NCBI GenBank assembly: GCA_015179025.1
Contig: WHUX01000128.1
Location: 93,269 to 157,268, forward strand
From: Terfezia claveryi
Taxonomy: Eukaryota > Ascomycota > Pezizomycetes > Pezizales > Pezizaceae
Direction: 5' to 3'
Length of the DNA stretch: 64,000 nucleotides
The translations under genes and the position numbers were made by a program. This document shows, one piece after another, positions 36,637-48,448 of this stretch. Below the pieces are notes generated by a model, which was given only the letters and a program-made list of their open reading frames with translations, searched no databases and was not told the DNA's origin. Positions within the stretch are counted from its first letter, which is position 1; each line of letters opens with the position of its first letter.

Positions 36637-37789
36637 TTATGGAAATGAACGAGCCGGAAACTTCCCATTGCGCATTTTATCTCGGGGTTTTGTGCGTCCA
36701 TGCTGTGGATCTTGCGTTTATAGTTTATTCTTATCTATATGTTGAGGCATAACCATTTGGCATTTCATATGAGTTACTTGTCTATGTTGATCAATACTGG
36801 GGTATAATTTTGGAGATACCTGTCTAACGGTTTCTTTGTATCCCATGTTTACCACAGTTGAATAGAAACATATTTGGAAATCACACAGCAGGGCAGGTAT
36901 TACCCATGGCTAGCATCTTGCAATTTGGAGATTGTGTGCGCATATTTGCAATGCTGATGGCGAGGCTGACAAGACGTATTTCACGAGATTCCACGTAGGC
37001 GAGCTATCTCAAGAAACTTTGAAGATTATTGATACTACTTATTTCCCTCGTGATACTTCAATCCTATGGTGTCATGACGCCAAACCCTAAAACATGGGCC
37101 ACTGTTGTTGCCATGACTAACCGTCAGCTTACGAGCGTCAGAAGAATCTGTCGAAGACACATGACTAAAATGCCGAATCTACTCGGTATTGTAATTATGT
37201 CTATTTAAGGTGATGTATATACCTGTATATTATATCTAAAATATTTCGTGGATACAAATTAAAACAAGCGGAGGTGTGATTCCAGAACTCATTCTATCTC
37301 TGGAACCCCAATGCCCTCTCTCCCCGCTTTTCTTATAATTACCTCTCTTTGCCACCAGATCGGTCGAGCTACAAGCGGTGCCTGTATCTGCTCATACTAG
37401 CACTTTCCAATTGCCAGCGTCATTGGGAAGTTGTAGTCATATTCTGAATGTCTCAAATTATCTTGTTGAGAACTTGCACCAAACAAATTCTGTCCATGTT
37501 AAAACCTAGGCCGCAGTTCTTGCTAATCGCTGTTTATCACCCATTTGTATCATTCGGCTGCGAAAATGCTTCCAATACCATGCTTTCACAATGTACCACA
37601 ATTCATAACTTATCCTTACCCACCCCTTCGCCCCGTACCGTTATATATCCCCCTAGTGCTCATGCAAGGTCGATATCTAAGTTCTGATACTAGTCCGTCG
37701 GTGTATTTACAGGAAGTGCAATTACAATTTTGTACGGGCATGTCCCTTAATTCAGGGTAATGTTCAAAATACCATCATTTCCCCAAACG
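36637..37789. other. intergenic, nothing seen
   Basis: The stretch lies between two genes that converge here, so both 3' ends fall in it. No repeat or RNA gene was recognised. Confidence 0.4.
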
Positions 37790-38545
37790 TTATATTTTCG
37801 TTGAGGGCCGACTGTTTCGCGGTAGCCGATCGTGACTCGGAGTACAACTCTTGCTAATCAGGCTTCCGGCTGTTGACCACCGGGAGAGTTGACTTCCCTC
37901 TCTCGAAGGATCGGCGAACGGATCTCTTAGCTCATTATCGGCTGAATTCGCAAGCGATCGCTGCCGTTTTCGCATCTCCGATTCTAAACCCGTAATCCAA
38001 GAAAATATTAATATCAGGAATCCGCTCGCGAAAACTGAACTTCAGTGTCCAAGTCTAGCACTGTAACCCTGTTTGAGGAATAGTACCCGCACATACCTCT
38101 CTCCTCGAGCTCCCTTCTCCTCAACCCTCTCTCGGGGCCCTCCAGTGTCATCTGTCTTCCAGCAGTAATAGTAACCTGATTCTCCAAAGTTCCCGTAGAC
38201 ACGTCCAATCTCTCCCCAAACTCTCTTTTCCCGTTACCATATTTTGAACCAGGCTCGGATCTCCGGCGGAAAAGACCTTTGACCGAGTTCGACGCACTCC
38301 GGAAAGATTCAGTCATTTTCTCGAATTGTGTTGGTGATGGATGCTTGTCACGATCACCTGAGGATCTACAAAACACAAAGTTAATCATAATTCACATCTG
38401 GTTCAACTACTCTGGTATCAGGGAACTCTGACCTTGTTGTAAAGTCGTCGACCTTCCGCCGTTTCCCCTTGATGGGTTGGGTATTCCCTGCCTTCACAGT
38501 ACTGTTCCATTTCCATGCTCGCGGGATGTCCGATTTGATAGGCAT
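37790..38545 (-). CDS. three-exon gene, unknown function
   Basis: Exons on the minus strand at 38545-38433, 38365-38097 and 37983-37790 give a 191-residue protein. Introns are 67 nt (donor GTCAGA, acceptor GTAG) and 113 nt (donor GTATGT, acceptor TTTAG). Both keep the frame (phases 2 and 1), which supports the model although the first donor is unusual. I do not recognise the protein. It has a basic patch GKRRKVDD that could be a nuclear localisation signal, a segment rich in Ser and Arg (SVKGLFRRRSEPGS), a charged helix RRRELEERESEMRKRQR, then DPFADPSREG and a Ser-rich tail. It is likely soluble, mostly disordered and phosphorylatable. No function is proposed. Confidence 0.65.
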
Positions 38546-39558
38546 TTTGTATATTTACGATGTCTGCTGGTGCTGGAAGTCAGAGTGAGGCAAGGGTCGT
38601 GAGCGGGGTATCTTGGTGTTAATAAAGGTTTACAGTTCTCACCGGTAAATTGGGTAATTCTGATCTTTATTTAAACTGTCGTAGCAAGCACGTCACTATA
38701 CTGGTGAGGATTAAAGTTTCTGTTGAACTCTGCCGACCACCCCTATGTGCTGAGGTTTAAGAAATTTGGCAAATATTTACTGCAATAGAAAACAAAGCAT
38801 AGATATATTATTACATCTTTGAGGCCTTTGGTTCTATGCTGGTATAATGGGTAGTTCAACTGTCAGACACGCCCTTTGTGAACTTTGGCTATACTCAGCA
38901 ATTGTTAGGCTGCAAATGGTGCAGTCAAATATCGGTAATTCCGGTTGATGGGAGGTTAAAACTTGCTCTCGGATGTGGACAAAGATATTCTGGTTACTGG
39001 TGATCACTACCTTCGCCGTGCTTGTTACATAATTAAAGGCGAATTACAATCTCAGCTTCTCTCCCAATGTTCTGAATGCTAGAATAAACAATGCTGCGCT
39101 ATGCAGAGCTATGCTGTGCTATGTTGCGCTATGCTGACATATATACATGCCTAACCCAATCTTAGGAGGCTAGAAATCAAATATCGAAGTCAACAAAGTA
39201 TGCCGCTCGCTTGCCACGAGGCAGCTCATGGCCAATTGCTGGCGCACAACGTTCATTGGTCAAGGACAAACATTGACCAATGGGCTATAGGCGGTTTATC
39301 GGCATCAAATATCAAAACAAAAAAACCAAGAGCTCTGGCTTTGGATACTCTAGTCTATAGCAGATGTCTTGTTGCAATTGTGGGAGTCCATTCGTCCTCT
39401 AAATTAATCATGGATATCAGTTTCACGGTCACTAAGTATATAAACTAAGTGGCACTTCACGGACTAGAATATTGGACACACATTGGATCTGGAATTAATT
39501 TTCCCAATACAACGCTGCAACGTAAAGTATAGCCAATAACATGAACCACCATTACCAT
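38546..39558. other. intergenic, nothing distinct
   Basis: This is the upstream region of the three-exon gene and the downstream region of the DJ-1/PfpI gene. A short stretch near 39095-39135 repeats GCTATGCTGYGCTATG-like units. No gene or RNA was seen. Confidence 0.4.
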
Positions 39559-40396
39559 TTAATCCCCCCCCTGGATATCGGTACCCAAATTCTTTGCAAA
39601 CGGATCACAGTTGGGATCCAGATTCCGTACATACTCCTCTGCATTGGCTATAGTGGTACCTAATTCTTCCGGCGTCGGGCTATAGCTTTGATACACGTGT
39701 GTAATCCATGCGAGCGCCATGTCCATGCCAGCCTGGACGCCTGACGATGTCCAGACTTTGTCATTTTCGCCATCCACTGTCCAGCGAGCAACTGGCTGCC
39801 AATCCACATTATGGCTTTGCTGTATAACCCAATCCCATGCGGCCTGTGCGTGTGATATGAAAACAGTAATGAATTAGTATTCACTTTTTCCCATAACGTA
39901 AAAAACCCTGATTTTAATCACATACCTTATTTGATGTTGCCTTATACCCATCCAACACGCCAGTCTGAGCCACGAGCCCTGAACCCGTGCATACAGTCAA
40001 GAGATACTTGACCTTTGGAAACCGATTTTTGATGAATGTTCGAATAGGGCTCAAAACCTTATCCCCATCAGCCCCACGCGCCATTACCCCAAATCCTCCT
40101 GGGACAAACAGAACATCGATATCCTGAGGCGCATCGTCAAATGTATGTGTGGGTACAATGCTGAGGCCGAACTTTGAGGGATAGCTGCCCGGGAATTTGG
40201 TCAGACTGAATTTAGTAGAGACCGGATCGAGCGTATTAGCGAGCAGGTATAACTTTAAATCAGGGACATAGTTCGAGAGCCACTGAAAGGCATCGAGGGG
40301 CCCAGCAACGTCAAGGGTTTGGAATGTGGGGAATAAAACAACTCCGATTTTTTTCGGGACAGATCCGCAGAGTGGTTCGTGAAGTGCAGAGGCCAT
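39559..40396 (-). CDS. DJ-1/PfpI family protein, isonitrile-hydratase-like
   Basis: Two exons on the minus strand (40396-39926 and 39843-39559) give 251 residues. The 82-nt intron has GTATGTG/ACAG and joins ATSNK to AAWDWVIQQ in phase 0. The class I glutamine amidotransferase-like fold is shown by IGVVLFPTFQTLDVAGPLD at the N-terminus, the VPGGFG loop (about residue 98) and the nucleophile elbow TVCTGSG with Cys136. The Asp of FQTLDVAGP (Asp29) and this Cys correspond to the pair used by isonitrile hydratase-like members. The second exon has the usual WTSSGVQAGMDMAL strand-helix. Roles in the family range from isonitrile hydration to glyoxalase or chaperone activity; the substrate cannot be told. 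The protein is full length and likely cytosolic. Confidence 0.9.
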
Positions 40397-41722
40397 CCTA
40401 GATGACGGAAATATAGAAATATTTTGATGCGAGAAAATTCACACAGTGGTCGTCGACGTATTGAATATTGTCTACGTGAAGAACGGAGCAACTTATGGCT
40501 TTATATAGCGAGTGGACTGTTGTCAGCCGCAGTTACATGTTCTACTGCATGCTTATGCATAGCTTGAACTATGGATCCTCCCGAACTGGCCAACCATAGG
40601 CGGTAAGCTGAGTACTGTAGCTCGTACTACCGTCAACATTTATGGCATCACGTAGACGTTAGAGTTCCCCAGTGTTAACCTATGAGTGCGTTGTCGATGT
40701 CATAAATTGTTTGATACGATCACAATCTTTATTACATTGGACACGTTGCTTCGTCTCCAGGCCGCTGCCATTGACATTTCGGTAGGTACCGGTACAGTAG
40801 GTACTAGAAGTGGTTCTGAAAACCTGAAGATCTCTTCCACAGAATAGAATACAGGACCGGACAGTTTTCCAGAGGAGTGAATCCCTATCACGCCTGTACC
40901 TATGCAAACTCGCCTACTATACCCGACGAGAGCTAGATCGTCACGTGCTGGCCTAATGTGACTCTAGATAACCGGTTTCAAGAACCAAGCGTAATCTCGA
41001 TCATGACTTGTAATCAAGAAGTGACCAATATTGTATATGTAGTGCGCTACAACGAGACTACCAAGGCCAATCTCCGTATGAACTTCACTGACTGAGCATG
41101 GGAAAACCTTAACGTATGCTCCTTGGCTATTAGGAACTCTTCATATTTACATCAGTTTCTCAATAAAGCAGGAGGTCCTCTAGAAATGCTCGAATGAGGT
41201 AGTCAAATGACGTTAGTTTTCATTACCCTCACCTCCGTCCTCTCCTAGGATAATATCAATAATGGCTTCTTCATCCAAACTATTTAGTTGAGCAACAGGC
41301 GCTGTCAGTCCAGGTGTTGTGGCTCCGGGGTCTTGTACTTCGGTTTGTTGTTTATGCTAGGAACAACCAACTCCAACTGTTTGGTTGTATTATTGCAGAA
41401 ATTGTTCTACTACAGCCCGTAGGTGACCCAAACTTTTGCACTGCTATTATAGAGTTGTAATGCGCTACTCTAAACTGTCGAAAGAACCTCGTTGAAAGCA
41501 GTAGCCAATGAGTTATTGCCACAGTCTTCGCTGAGAGAATCGCCTGGAAATTCTGAGGAATTTTAACTTTCAAAGGAATTCTTTATTCTGCTCGGATTAT
41601 CACGAAAATTAGGAATTCATGATGCGCTCACTCTGCTCTATCGATTTCCGTTTTCTCCGACCTCTAGTTGTCGAGATTGACCCCGTCATGTACCGTATTG
41701 TCCGTGGATTGCATTTACATAC

Positions 41723-41779
41723 TTTTTTTTTTTTTTTTTTTTTTTTGTCTATACCCGCTATCGACCTAAGGTCATGACA
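41723..41779 (-). repeat. SINE-like A-tailed repeat, copy C
   Basis: On the minus strand GTCATGACCTTAGGTCGAT is followed by AGCGGGTATAGAC and then an uninterrupted run of 24 A. This is the cleanest tail of the five copies and suggests a recent insertion or an unstable homopolymer. Confidence 0.5.
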
Positions 41780-42521
41780 TATATATTGTACATACGTTAA
41801 AATTCCTTTGAATTAATTAGATTTGTGCAAACTGGCCATTTTCACAATATTTATTAAATCCACCACTTTTATAGAATCACTTGTAGTCCTCCCATGCTTC
41901 GAGAGCCTCCACCTTACAAGTTATGATTATTCCAAATTTGTATGAGGAGGTACATACATATATAATTCAAATATTGAACTTTTGCTTGATGTCTCACTCA
42001 ATATGTGAGAGAAATATTGAAAAGCATTCCAAATGTAGAGCTTCGGTCTTGTTAGCTTTAGTTGATAATCATTGAATAACCGCCTCAGAGGATGACTTCT
42101 ACACACCAAACTCATGTTTTGGCCTCCTAACGCTACAAGGTATGTTTTATCATAGTCCAATCCCCGCATTTTTGCGATGGTCATGGGCGGTACCGGTCCA
42201 TAATCTGAACCTCGGCCAGTTAGCACCTATAGGGAAATCTTACTTTTTACAGAGCCCTGGCCACTTCAAGACTACGATACTCTAAATCCATATCTATATT
42301 GAAAACAGTACTATGCTAGCTTATGAATTCAGCAAACTCAGGGTTATATCAATGAACGAATGGACGATATCGATAGGAACCAAAAACTGCCGGGAGGCAG
42401 GGAGGTATTTGCCTCAGCGATCGGCTGTAGTGCGTTCTATGGGATGGGGTGCACGTGTTCTAGGAAATCTCCCCACCTTGAAGAATATGTTATTCTAGCG
42501 TCATTCTAGCTTCGGACCATC

Positions 42522-42791
42522 CTAGTTACTTGGGGATACCAGATCCCCTGCTAACATTTCCTTCCCAGCTTGAGCCCTTAGACAAAAATTTGACGCTGGG
42601 CCTGACACCGTATTGCGATTGATGGCGCAGACCGGACAATGGACGTATTCAACATTGAATTGCTGGCGTCGTACACAGTGCTTACTTGCGGGAAAACAGC
42701 ACTGGCGAATGACGTCTAGGTAAATATAGTTGCAGTTGGGACAAAGGGCCTGAAGGTTAATACACATGTTTAGTTTGTGTGATGAGAACAA
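42522..42791 (-). CDS. doubtful Cys-rich protein or exon
   Basis: An 89-codon minus-strand frame. Its central part has paired cysteines (CPNC, then CC, C and finally CPVC, over about 40 residues), like a small zinc-binding domain. A good acceptor (TTAACCTTCAG) lies just before ALCPNC, so the true product may be a second exon whose first exon I could not identify. I do not recognise the family. Confidence 0.25.
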   Translation of the reverse strand: MFSSHKLNMCINLQALCPNCNYIYLDVIRQCCFPASKHCVRRQQFNVEYVHCPVCAINRNTVSGPASNFCLRAQAGKEMLAGDLVSPSN

Positions 42792-43130
42792 ATGCCTTTG
42801 TAGATAACAGTGATGGAGCGGAGGGCAAATAGCGCTGTATCGGTTGGTTGGATACTATCTCAAGTGACCATTGATCTTAGAGATTGTGCAAAATACTTAT
42901 ATTTACGACATTCTATGATGGCCATGTGCATGATGGGGAGGTCTTTGTCAAAGTTGAGAATTCGGTATTAACAGACTTAATGTCCTAGTTTCACGGAGCT
43001 ACGGCTCAATACAATCAAGTCCTTTCTGATTACCTGTTGATGTTTCATGATGTATACTCAGGCCATGCTGTCCTATTTGGTACCGGCGATTTTGCAGAAT
43101 TTCTTTGTTTCGTATTTTGCATTCGTATAA

Positions 43131-43330
43131 TAACCAGTTGATTGTATTTAATAGTAATATTCTATTATTTTTTTTGTATATAATATTGTATTAACTAAGC
43201 TAATTTAATATCTATTATTTTAGTAAGTTTTAAGCCTATTTCAACTAGCTTTTGCTCTAAATAGGTTAAAATAATTATCTATTTTTTTATTTTTTATTTT
43301 TATAAATACTTGGTACTCCTATGCAGCCCC
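43131..43330. other. very AT-rich block
   Basis: About 200 bp made almost only of A and T with long T runs, right beside the LINE relic. It fits old RIP-mutated transposon sequence. Nothing coding. Confidence 0.6.
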
Positions 43331-43604
43331 GTGGTGGATTCAAGGGAGAGGCAAGTTAATCTGCCAAACCCGCGCAGGAAAAGCATAATTACATGAACCG
43401 GGACGAGCCCCCATGCTGTCATGAACGGACTGGCCGATGACCCGAAAGCCTGACTGAGCCTCGACCCCTAACTGATGAACTGTAAAATATGAAAAAGGAG
43501 ATGAACTAGAATAGACTGAATTGTGAACTGAAACAAAAGGGACTCGTAAATATAGATGAGCGCTGCACTCTGCTCGCTTCTGGTGCCAACGCGGCCTCTC
43601 CTTC

Positions 43605-44115
43605 TATGTGAGCTCCTGGAATAGGAGCCTGAAGAAGGCCTCCGTGGCCTCATATGACTCCTCTTCCTCCTTCCTCCATTCTGGCTTATCGAGCTCCTTC
43701 CAACTGCTCTTCTCTCCCAATAAGGCCCTTCGGGGGTAGTTGAAGCGTGGGCAGTTAAAAACAATGTGCTCTCCCATCTCGGAGAGGTGTCCGCATGCGC
43801 ACTCTGCTGACTCTGCTTTGCCGATATGATGGAGCCAACTCTTTTGCGGACCTCTGTTTGTTCTTAGCTATGTGTAGGCTGATAAGGCATGTTGATCTCA
43901 ATCTACTCTCCTGATTCCGTATCCAGGTTTCGTTCTTGCTACCTTGCGCATAGCTTTGGAGGTCGCACGGAGACCCCCTTCTATTACCGTGTACTTCTGG
44001 CTTGTGAACTCTCCTAAGTGTGAGTGGAAGTCTGCAATACGGTCTGCCTTTTCGTTCCCCAGGATGCCCAGATGACCACTAACCCATGATATTTGGAGGT
44101 CCCTATGTACATTGG
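43605..44115 (-). pseudogene. Tad-like LINE relic: RNase H end and C-terminal zinc knuckle
   Basis: One minus-strand frame reads the end of an RNase H domain (QISWVSGHLGILGNEKADR, where LINE RNase H has WVxGHxGxxGNExAD). It goes on to a CACGH...EHIVFNC knuckle and the closing segment that ends at the TAG at 43605-43607. The frame is interrupted by two stops, TGA (after GIRRVD) and TAG (after LSAYT), both where Trp would fit. The 5' part of the element is missing. The 3' flank (43330-43600) is probably its untranslated tail. Such LINEs (Tad1 clade) are the usual fungal non-LTR retrotransposons. Confidence 0.75.
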
Positions 44116-44299
44116 TAAAATAATTATCAAAAATTAATAAGAACTTTGTAAATTCTCTAAAAATGAAGAAAAAACTTACCTTATATTGTATACTAATAAG
44201 AACTCAATTTTAATAAAGTCTACTTAGTACTCACTTAAGTGAGAGTTTAAGCTAACTGATATAAGTAACTTATATTAACTTTTTGGTTTTTGAATTACG

Positions 44300-45087
44300 T
44301 ACTTATAAAATAGTATTACTTTTACTCAATCTATCTATATTGATAAGATCTTTGAATATTTTAATATAAAGGACTCTAATCCTATTACTCTTTCTCTTAA
44401 TTTGAATTATAAGCTTTAATAATATACAGATAGTGATAAGATAACTAATATTTCCCTCTACCAATAAATTATTAGATCACTTATATATACTGTTATTAGT
44501 ACATGATCTAATCTGGCTTGTATAGTTACTCTTCTTTCATAATTCTCTCATAAACCTTTAACTGAACACCTTTGAACTACTAAACAAGTTCTTCGCTATC
44601 TTAAAGGCACTCACAACCTCGCCCTGATCTACAAACTCAGACAACCACTTGTACTTGAAGAATTTACTGACTCAGACTTTGCTGGATGCCAAGATACTCG
44701 ACGGTCGACATCAGATATATCTTTAAGCTCGCATCATGCACTATATGCTGGAAATCACAGAAGCAAAAATGCGTGACAACCTTTACTACAGAAGCAGAAT
44801 ATATTTCTGCTTCTACGTCATGTAAGCAACAGATTTGGCTTCAGAATGCATTGAATGAGCTATCTCGTAAGCAAGATATCCCGTCCGCCCTCTCATGTGA
44901 CAACCTTGGATCCATCGATTTATCTGAGAACTCTCGAATATCTGACCGGTCTAAACACATCGATGTTGCTTACCACTTTATCTGGAACTCGTTAACTCTG
45001 GAACAATCACGATATTGCACATCCCTGGGGACCGCAATCCAGCTGATATCTGCACTAAGGCACTCGCTGGTCCACATTACTTTCTAG
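44300..45087 (+). pseudogene. Ty1/copia relic: end of reverse transcriptase and RNase H
   Basis: Translation shows IYIDKIFEYFNIKDSNP (end of the copia reverse transcriptase), then VLRYLKGTHNLALIYK, EFTDSDFAGCQDTRRSTS and the RNase H tail with TTEAEYISAS and DRSKHIDVAYHFI. Several stops and a frameshift near 44700 break it. The part before 44560 is strongly AT-biased, with many codons changed toward A/T, while the part after it is less damaged. The 5' two thirds of the element are missing, replaced by or fused to the LINE fragment. It is a different copia lineage from the element at 53.7 kb. Confidence 0.75.
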
Positions 45088-45125
45088 CTTAAGGAATTAA
45101 TTATGGGGTAACAAGTGAGAAGTGG

Positions 45126-45700
45126 TGTTGAAATGACTATTTCTTTACGCATACAGTCAAGTCTCTTTGCTATGTATTGCTGATACCTATTGCAAGCACT
45201 TGTTACCCTGCTAACGGATCTCTGCGTTATTTCTTCTTCTTCACGTGTGTTCATACTTGCTGTTCACATGTATTCACTATCTTCGCTTACTAGCCTCATA
45301 CCAATACTCGTTAATGCTCTTCGTTGCTTCAATTTAATGCTCTCGCACTTGGCCTACTGCTTGTACATCAATCCTGTGCTTACGCATTCACCCACGCATC
45401 TGGTATAATGCTTGCGCGTACTCATAGTATTACTGAACTTAGGATAGCTAGCTTAGACTGCTTTGTTGAACGTTTTTTACCCTGATCTCGTCTCTATATA
45501 GACGAGCTCTCAGACACTCATGTATTGGACATGCTTCCTGAGATAGACTCAATAAGACTATCTACTCTTGACCGAACATCACACACTCGCACGCTCTTCT
45601 CGCTCTTGCACTCGCATCACCCTGCTTTACTGCACTAAGAGTCCACTGCTGCATCCTCCATTCAATACCCAGCGATACCACTCGCTCAGTAACCTTTCAA
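45126..45700 (+). repeat. probable 3' LTR of the copia relic
   Basis: TGTTGAAATGACTATTTC follows a purine-rich stretch just after the RNase H frame, as the start of a copia LTR should. A TATA-like CTATATAGACGAGC lies at about 45495, and AATAAGA-type signals follow at 45551 and 45699. The right end is approximate, since no second copy is present for comparison. Confidence 0.5.
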
Positions 45701-45705
45701 TAAGA

Positions 45706-45998
45706 CCTCCCGAGGGGACAGGGCGAACTGACCTAGGGCGGAGCCGAACGCTGCTAACTTGTCAGCTTCCTCATTTCCTTCGATTCCGATGTGCGACCAA
45801 ACCCAAGTAACGGAAGTGTCGCATTGGTTTAGGTGTGTTTCTCCAGTAGCTCTGCTAGCTCGGATTCGACCCGACTGCTTGCCGGCTGTACTCTAGAGAT
45901 ATTCATAGTGCTGGATATGGCTGCAACGGAATCGGATAAGATGGCTAGCATTGTGTGCCCGGAGACATATGATCTTCCGGTGCCATCCGTGTGACACA
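45706..45998 (-). pseudogene. second LINE RNase H relic
   Basis: On the minus strand HTDGTGRSYV (the catalytic first Asp strand) leads to a helix region MLAILSDSVAAI. After a frameshift, TWVWSHIGIEGNEEADKLA follows, the end of the RNase H domain. It differs from the copy at 43.6-44.1 kb, so it comes from another element. Sequence up to about 46320 may be part of the same relic but is not recognisable. Confidence 0.65.
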
Positions 45999-47293
45999 CC
46001 TCCACCTTTCATCTAATGATCGCCCAATCTTAGCCCTCGACCCACCTACATGTGCCGAGTTTGCATCCGATAGCTCGTAGAGGATGGTAGAAGTAAGGCT
46101 GCTGGGGGTGGCTCTGTCGCAGTTGCCGAAGCTAAGAAGGAGGGGATCTGAGGGTCCTGGGGGTTCACAAAGGAATTAGGGAGCATAATGCCAACCAGAC
46201 TAGCATAATGCGTATGTCTAGACTGCCTGTGCGCACTGCGCGAGCTAAGACGCTGAGGAGGGCCGGGGCGGATTTGCTTGGGGGTTGTATTTTGATTCAA
46301 AGCAAGGTATTCTGACGGCATAGAACATCAACCTTCTGATGTTTGTAGACAACACCCCCACTACCTCCCCATTTATATACCCACCCACGGCCCATGGCCC
46401 GCGTGCGAAATGTGCCACCAAAACGACAAGGTCCACATCCGAAAACACGGCTAAAGGTCCACGAGCTTAAGGCCCCATTACTAGTATAAGCGCCGGTATG
46501 CGACCAAAGCTCAGTCTAAAGCTAGTGAACGTACACTCATAGAAGCGGAATCCGAGAGCTCTGACTCTGATGAGCCAGTAAGGCTTCCGTTCCGCCTCAC
46601 ATTCAGTTGAGTCAAGAGATTATATGAAAGGGTGGCCGGCGTAGTGGAGATGTGATTACCTGTTGTAGGAAAGAATATGTGTAACTCTAATGGAATACCA
46701 CACATCAAAAAGTAATTATGATTAAGGAAGTAACTATGATTAAGAAAGTACCTATGATTTTGAAAGTACTTGTGAATAAGACATGGAGATAGCTTTTGGC
46801 AAAACCGCCGTACTGTAAGAAAGACTGCGGTCTTGTCCGCGAGTTTCTACGGTATGTTCATGAGAGCAGACGATGTTCACATAAAGCAAGACTGACAAAA
46901 TATTACAATAGCGACTCTAGGTCGTACACAAGCCTAGCCTCGTTACTTTCCACTCTTGCAACATCTCCCGTACCTGATCAACATCCTTTAAAGAAACCAA
47001 TTCACTAGGGCCATCGGTACTCCAAGACTTCATACATTCAGAGGCTTCATAATGTCTTCCTTTAATGCAGAAACCTGAATAGATGCTCGATCCCTGAACT
47101 CATTGCTGGAATTTCCAAAATATCAAGTGCCATTTAGCAACTTGAGAGAAGTCGGCCTTGTGTTGAGCAGCCACGATGTATGCACTTGTGATGAATCTAG
47201 TCACTACCGTTCGTATCATAGTTAAAACATTGTAACCCTATCGTGTTGAGCGATAATCTAGAAACAAATCAGGAACGCCTAGTGGCATTCAGT
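45999..47293. other. intergenic, likely more transposon debris
   Basis: Short frames only. Near 46710-46780 the motif TATGATTAAGRAAGTA is repeated three to four times in tandem. The last 300 bp before 47293 are the 3' flank of the first GTPase gene. Confidence 0.4.
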
Positions 47294-48448
47294 TCACTGA
47301 ATTACACATATTTGCCACCATTTCCGCTTCTTCCCTAAAGCTGATTGTAATTCCATTATCCTTTGCTGCATCGTCGCTCTATCCGCCTCCAGCATCTTCT
47401 GCATGCTCTCTTGATCCTGTTGCATCTTTTTCATCAAATCTTCTGAAATCCGACGCTGCTCCTCCAGTAACTCCGCATTTCTCTCCGCATTCTCAGACGC
47501 CTTCAGCATGTCTTCTTTAATCTGTGCCAACTCCCTTTCCCTTTTCAAAGCCTGCTTCTCAAGCTCAGTTATGAGAGCCTGTCCAGCTGCCGTGTCCCTG
47601 ACATCCTTCCCCTCACTCAGTTCCTGCTGGATTCGCAGGAAAACTGGGGACTGAACCACAATTCGGTCAATAATTTGACGAGCAGCATCTAGAGTCCCAT
47701 TATATCGCGCATGTCCTGCTCCTTGTGAGACCATTCCATGCCAAAACCCCCCTGGACCAAGCAAGTACTCGGTTTCCACTTCCACGCAGCGTTCATACTC
47801 CATCTGTGTTAAATTAGCTAGTGAAGGATTGACGCATACAGTGCCAGCTCATGCTGTAGGGGTAGTTTATACCATTTCCCATCGCGTAGTCACTAAAAGC
47901 ACATTCTTCATATTTTCATCCCCACAGAGCTTCCTCATCATTGTTAGGTTGCGTGTCGCAGTCCCTGTCATCCGATTGTCCGTGATACGGTGGAGATATA
48001 TAAGTCCCGAGAGTTTGAGGTCATTTTTGTACTGGAGGCCCAGCCAATCCACAAAGGTCAGGAGAACATCTGTATCTGACATTTCGGTATCATCAAACCC
48101 TGGGGTGTCGACAAGATAGACATCATACCGTTTCCCATCTGGAGTTACATGGTGCAGGTGAGCTGGTTGAATTTCCTTTGTGCCTACGGTAAGTTGATCA
48201 GCAATCAGTATGATCAATGGATACTGCTAACCAATTGCCACGACGTTTTGCTATGAAACAAACAAGATTTATAGAACTAGGGACTGGAACGGAATTGTAC
48301 ATGACCGCAAACCCTTTCCCACCCGGATGTCGGCGTCATTGGTGAGCGAGTTGATGAAGGTGCTTTTTCCGACTCCCGTCATTCCCATGACTCCAATGAA
48401 AATTGGTGGATTTGTTCCTTTGGTCTTCCATTTGGGAAATTGGTCCAT
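47294..48448 (-). CDS. AIG1/GIMAP-like GTPase with coiled coil and CaaX box (paralogue 1)
   Basis: Three exons on the minus strand: 48448-48301, 48183-47873 and 47803-47294, 322 residues. The introns (117 and 69 nt) keep frame in phases 1 and 0. I chose the ATG that aligns with paralogue 3; the frame is open further upstream without an ATG, so an extra 5' exon is possible. G1 is GMTGVGKST (residues 22-30) and G3 is DTPGF (75-79). The family box HRITDNRMTG is at 114-123 and G4 is TRWE (149-152) instead of N/TKxD. A FWHGM motif follows, then a long coiled coil (about 225-305). The end is GKKRKWWQICVIQ: a basic patch plus CVIQ, a CaaX box predicted to be farnesylated. It is therefore probably bound to a membrane. 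It diverges from paralogue 2. The family is common in fungi, with no known role. Confidence 0.85.

Larger units (their letters stand above)
40397..43130. other. intergenic with one SINE-like copy and a Cys-rich frame
   Basis: Apart from the two features listed separately (41723-41779, 42522-42791) I see no gene. The short frames near 41930-42230 show no domain. Confidence 0.4.

Noticed and set aside
41927..42226. 99-codon minus-strand frame
   Set aside because: No recognisable motif, and its last third reads AT-rich sequence; not supported.
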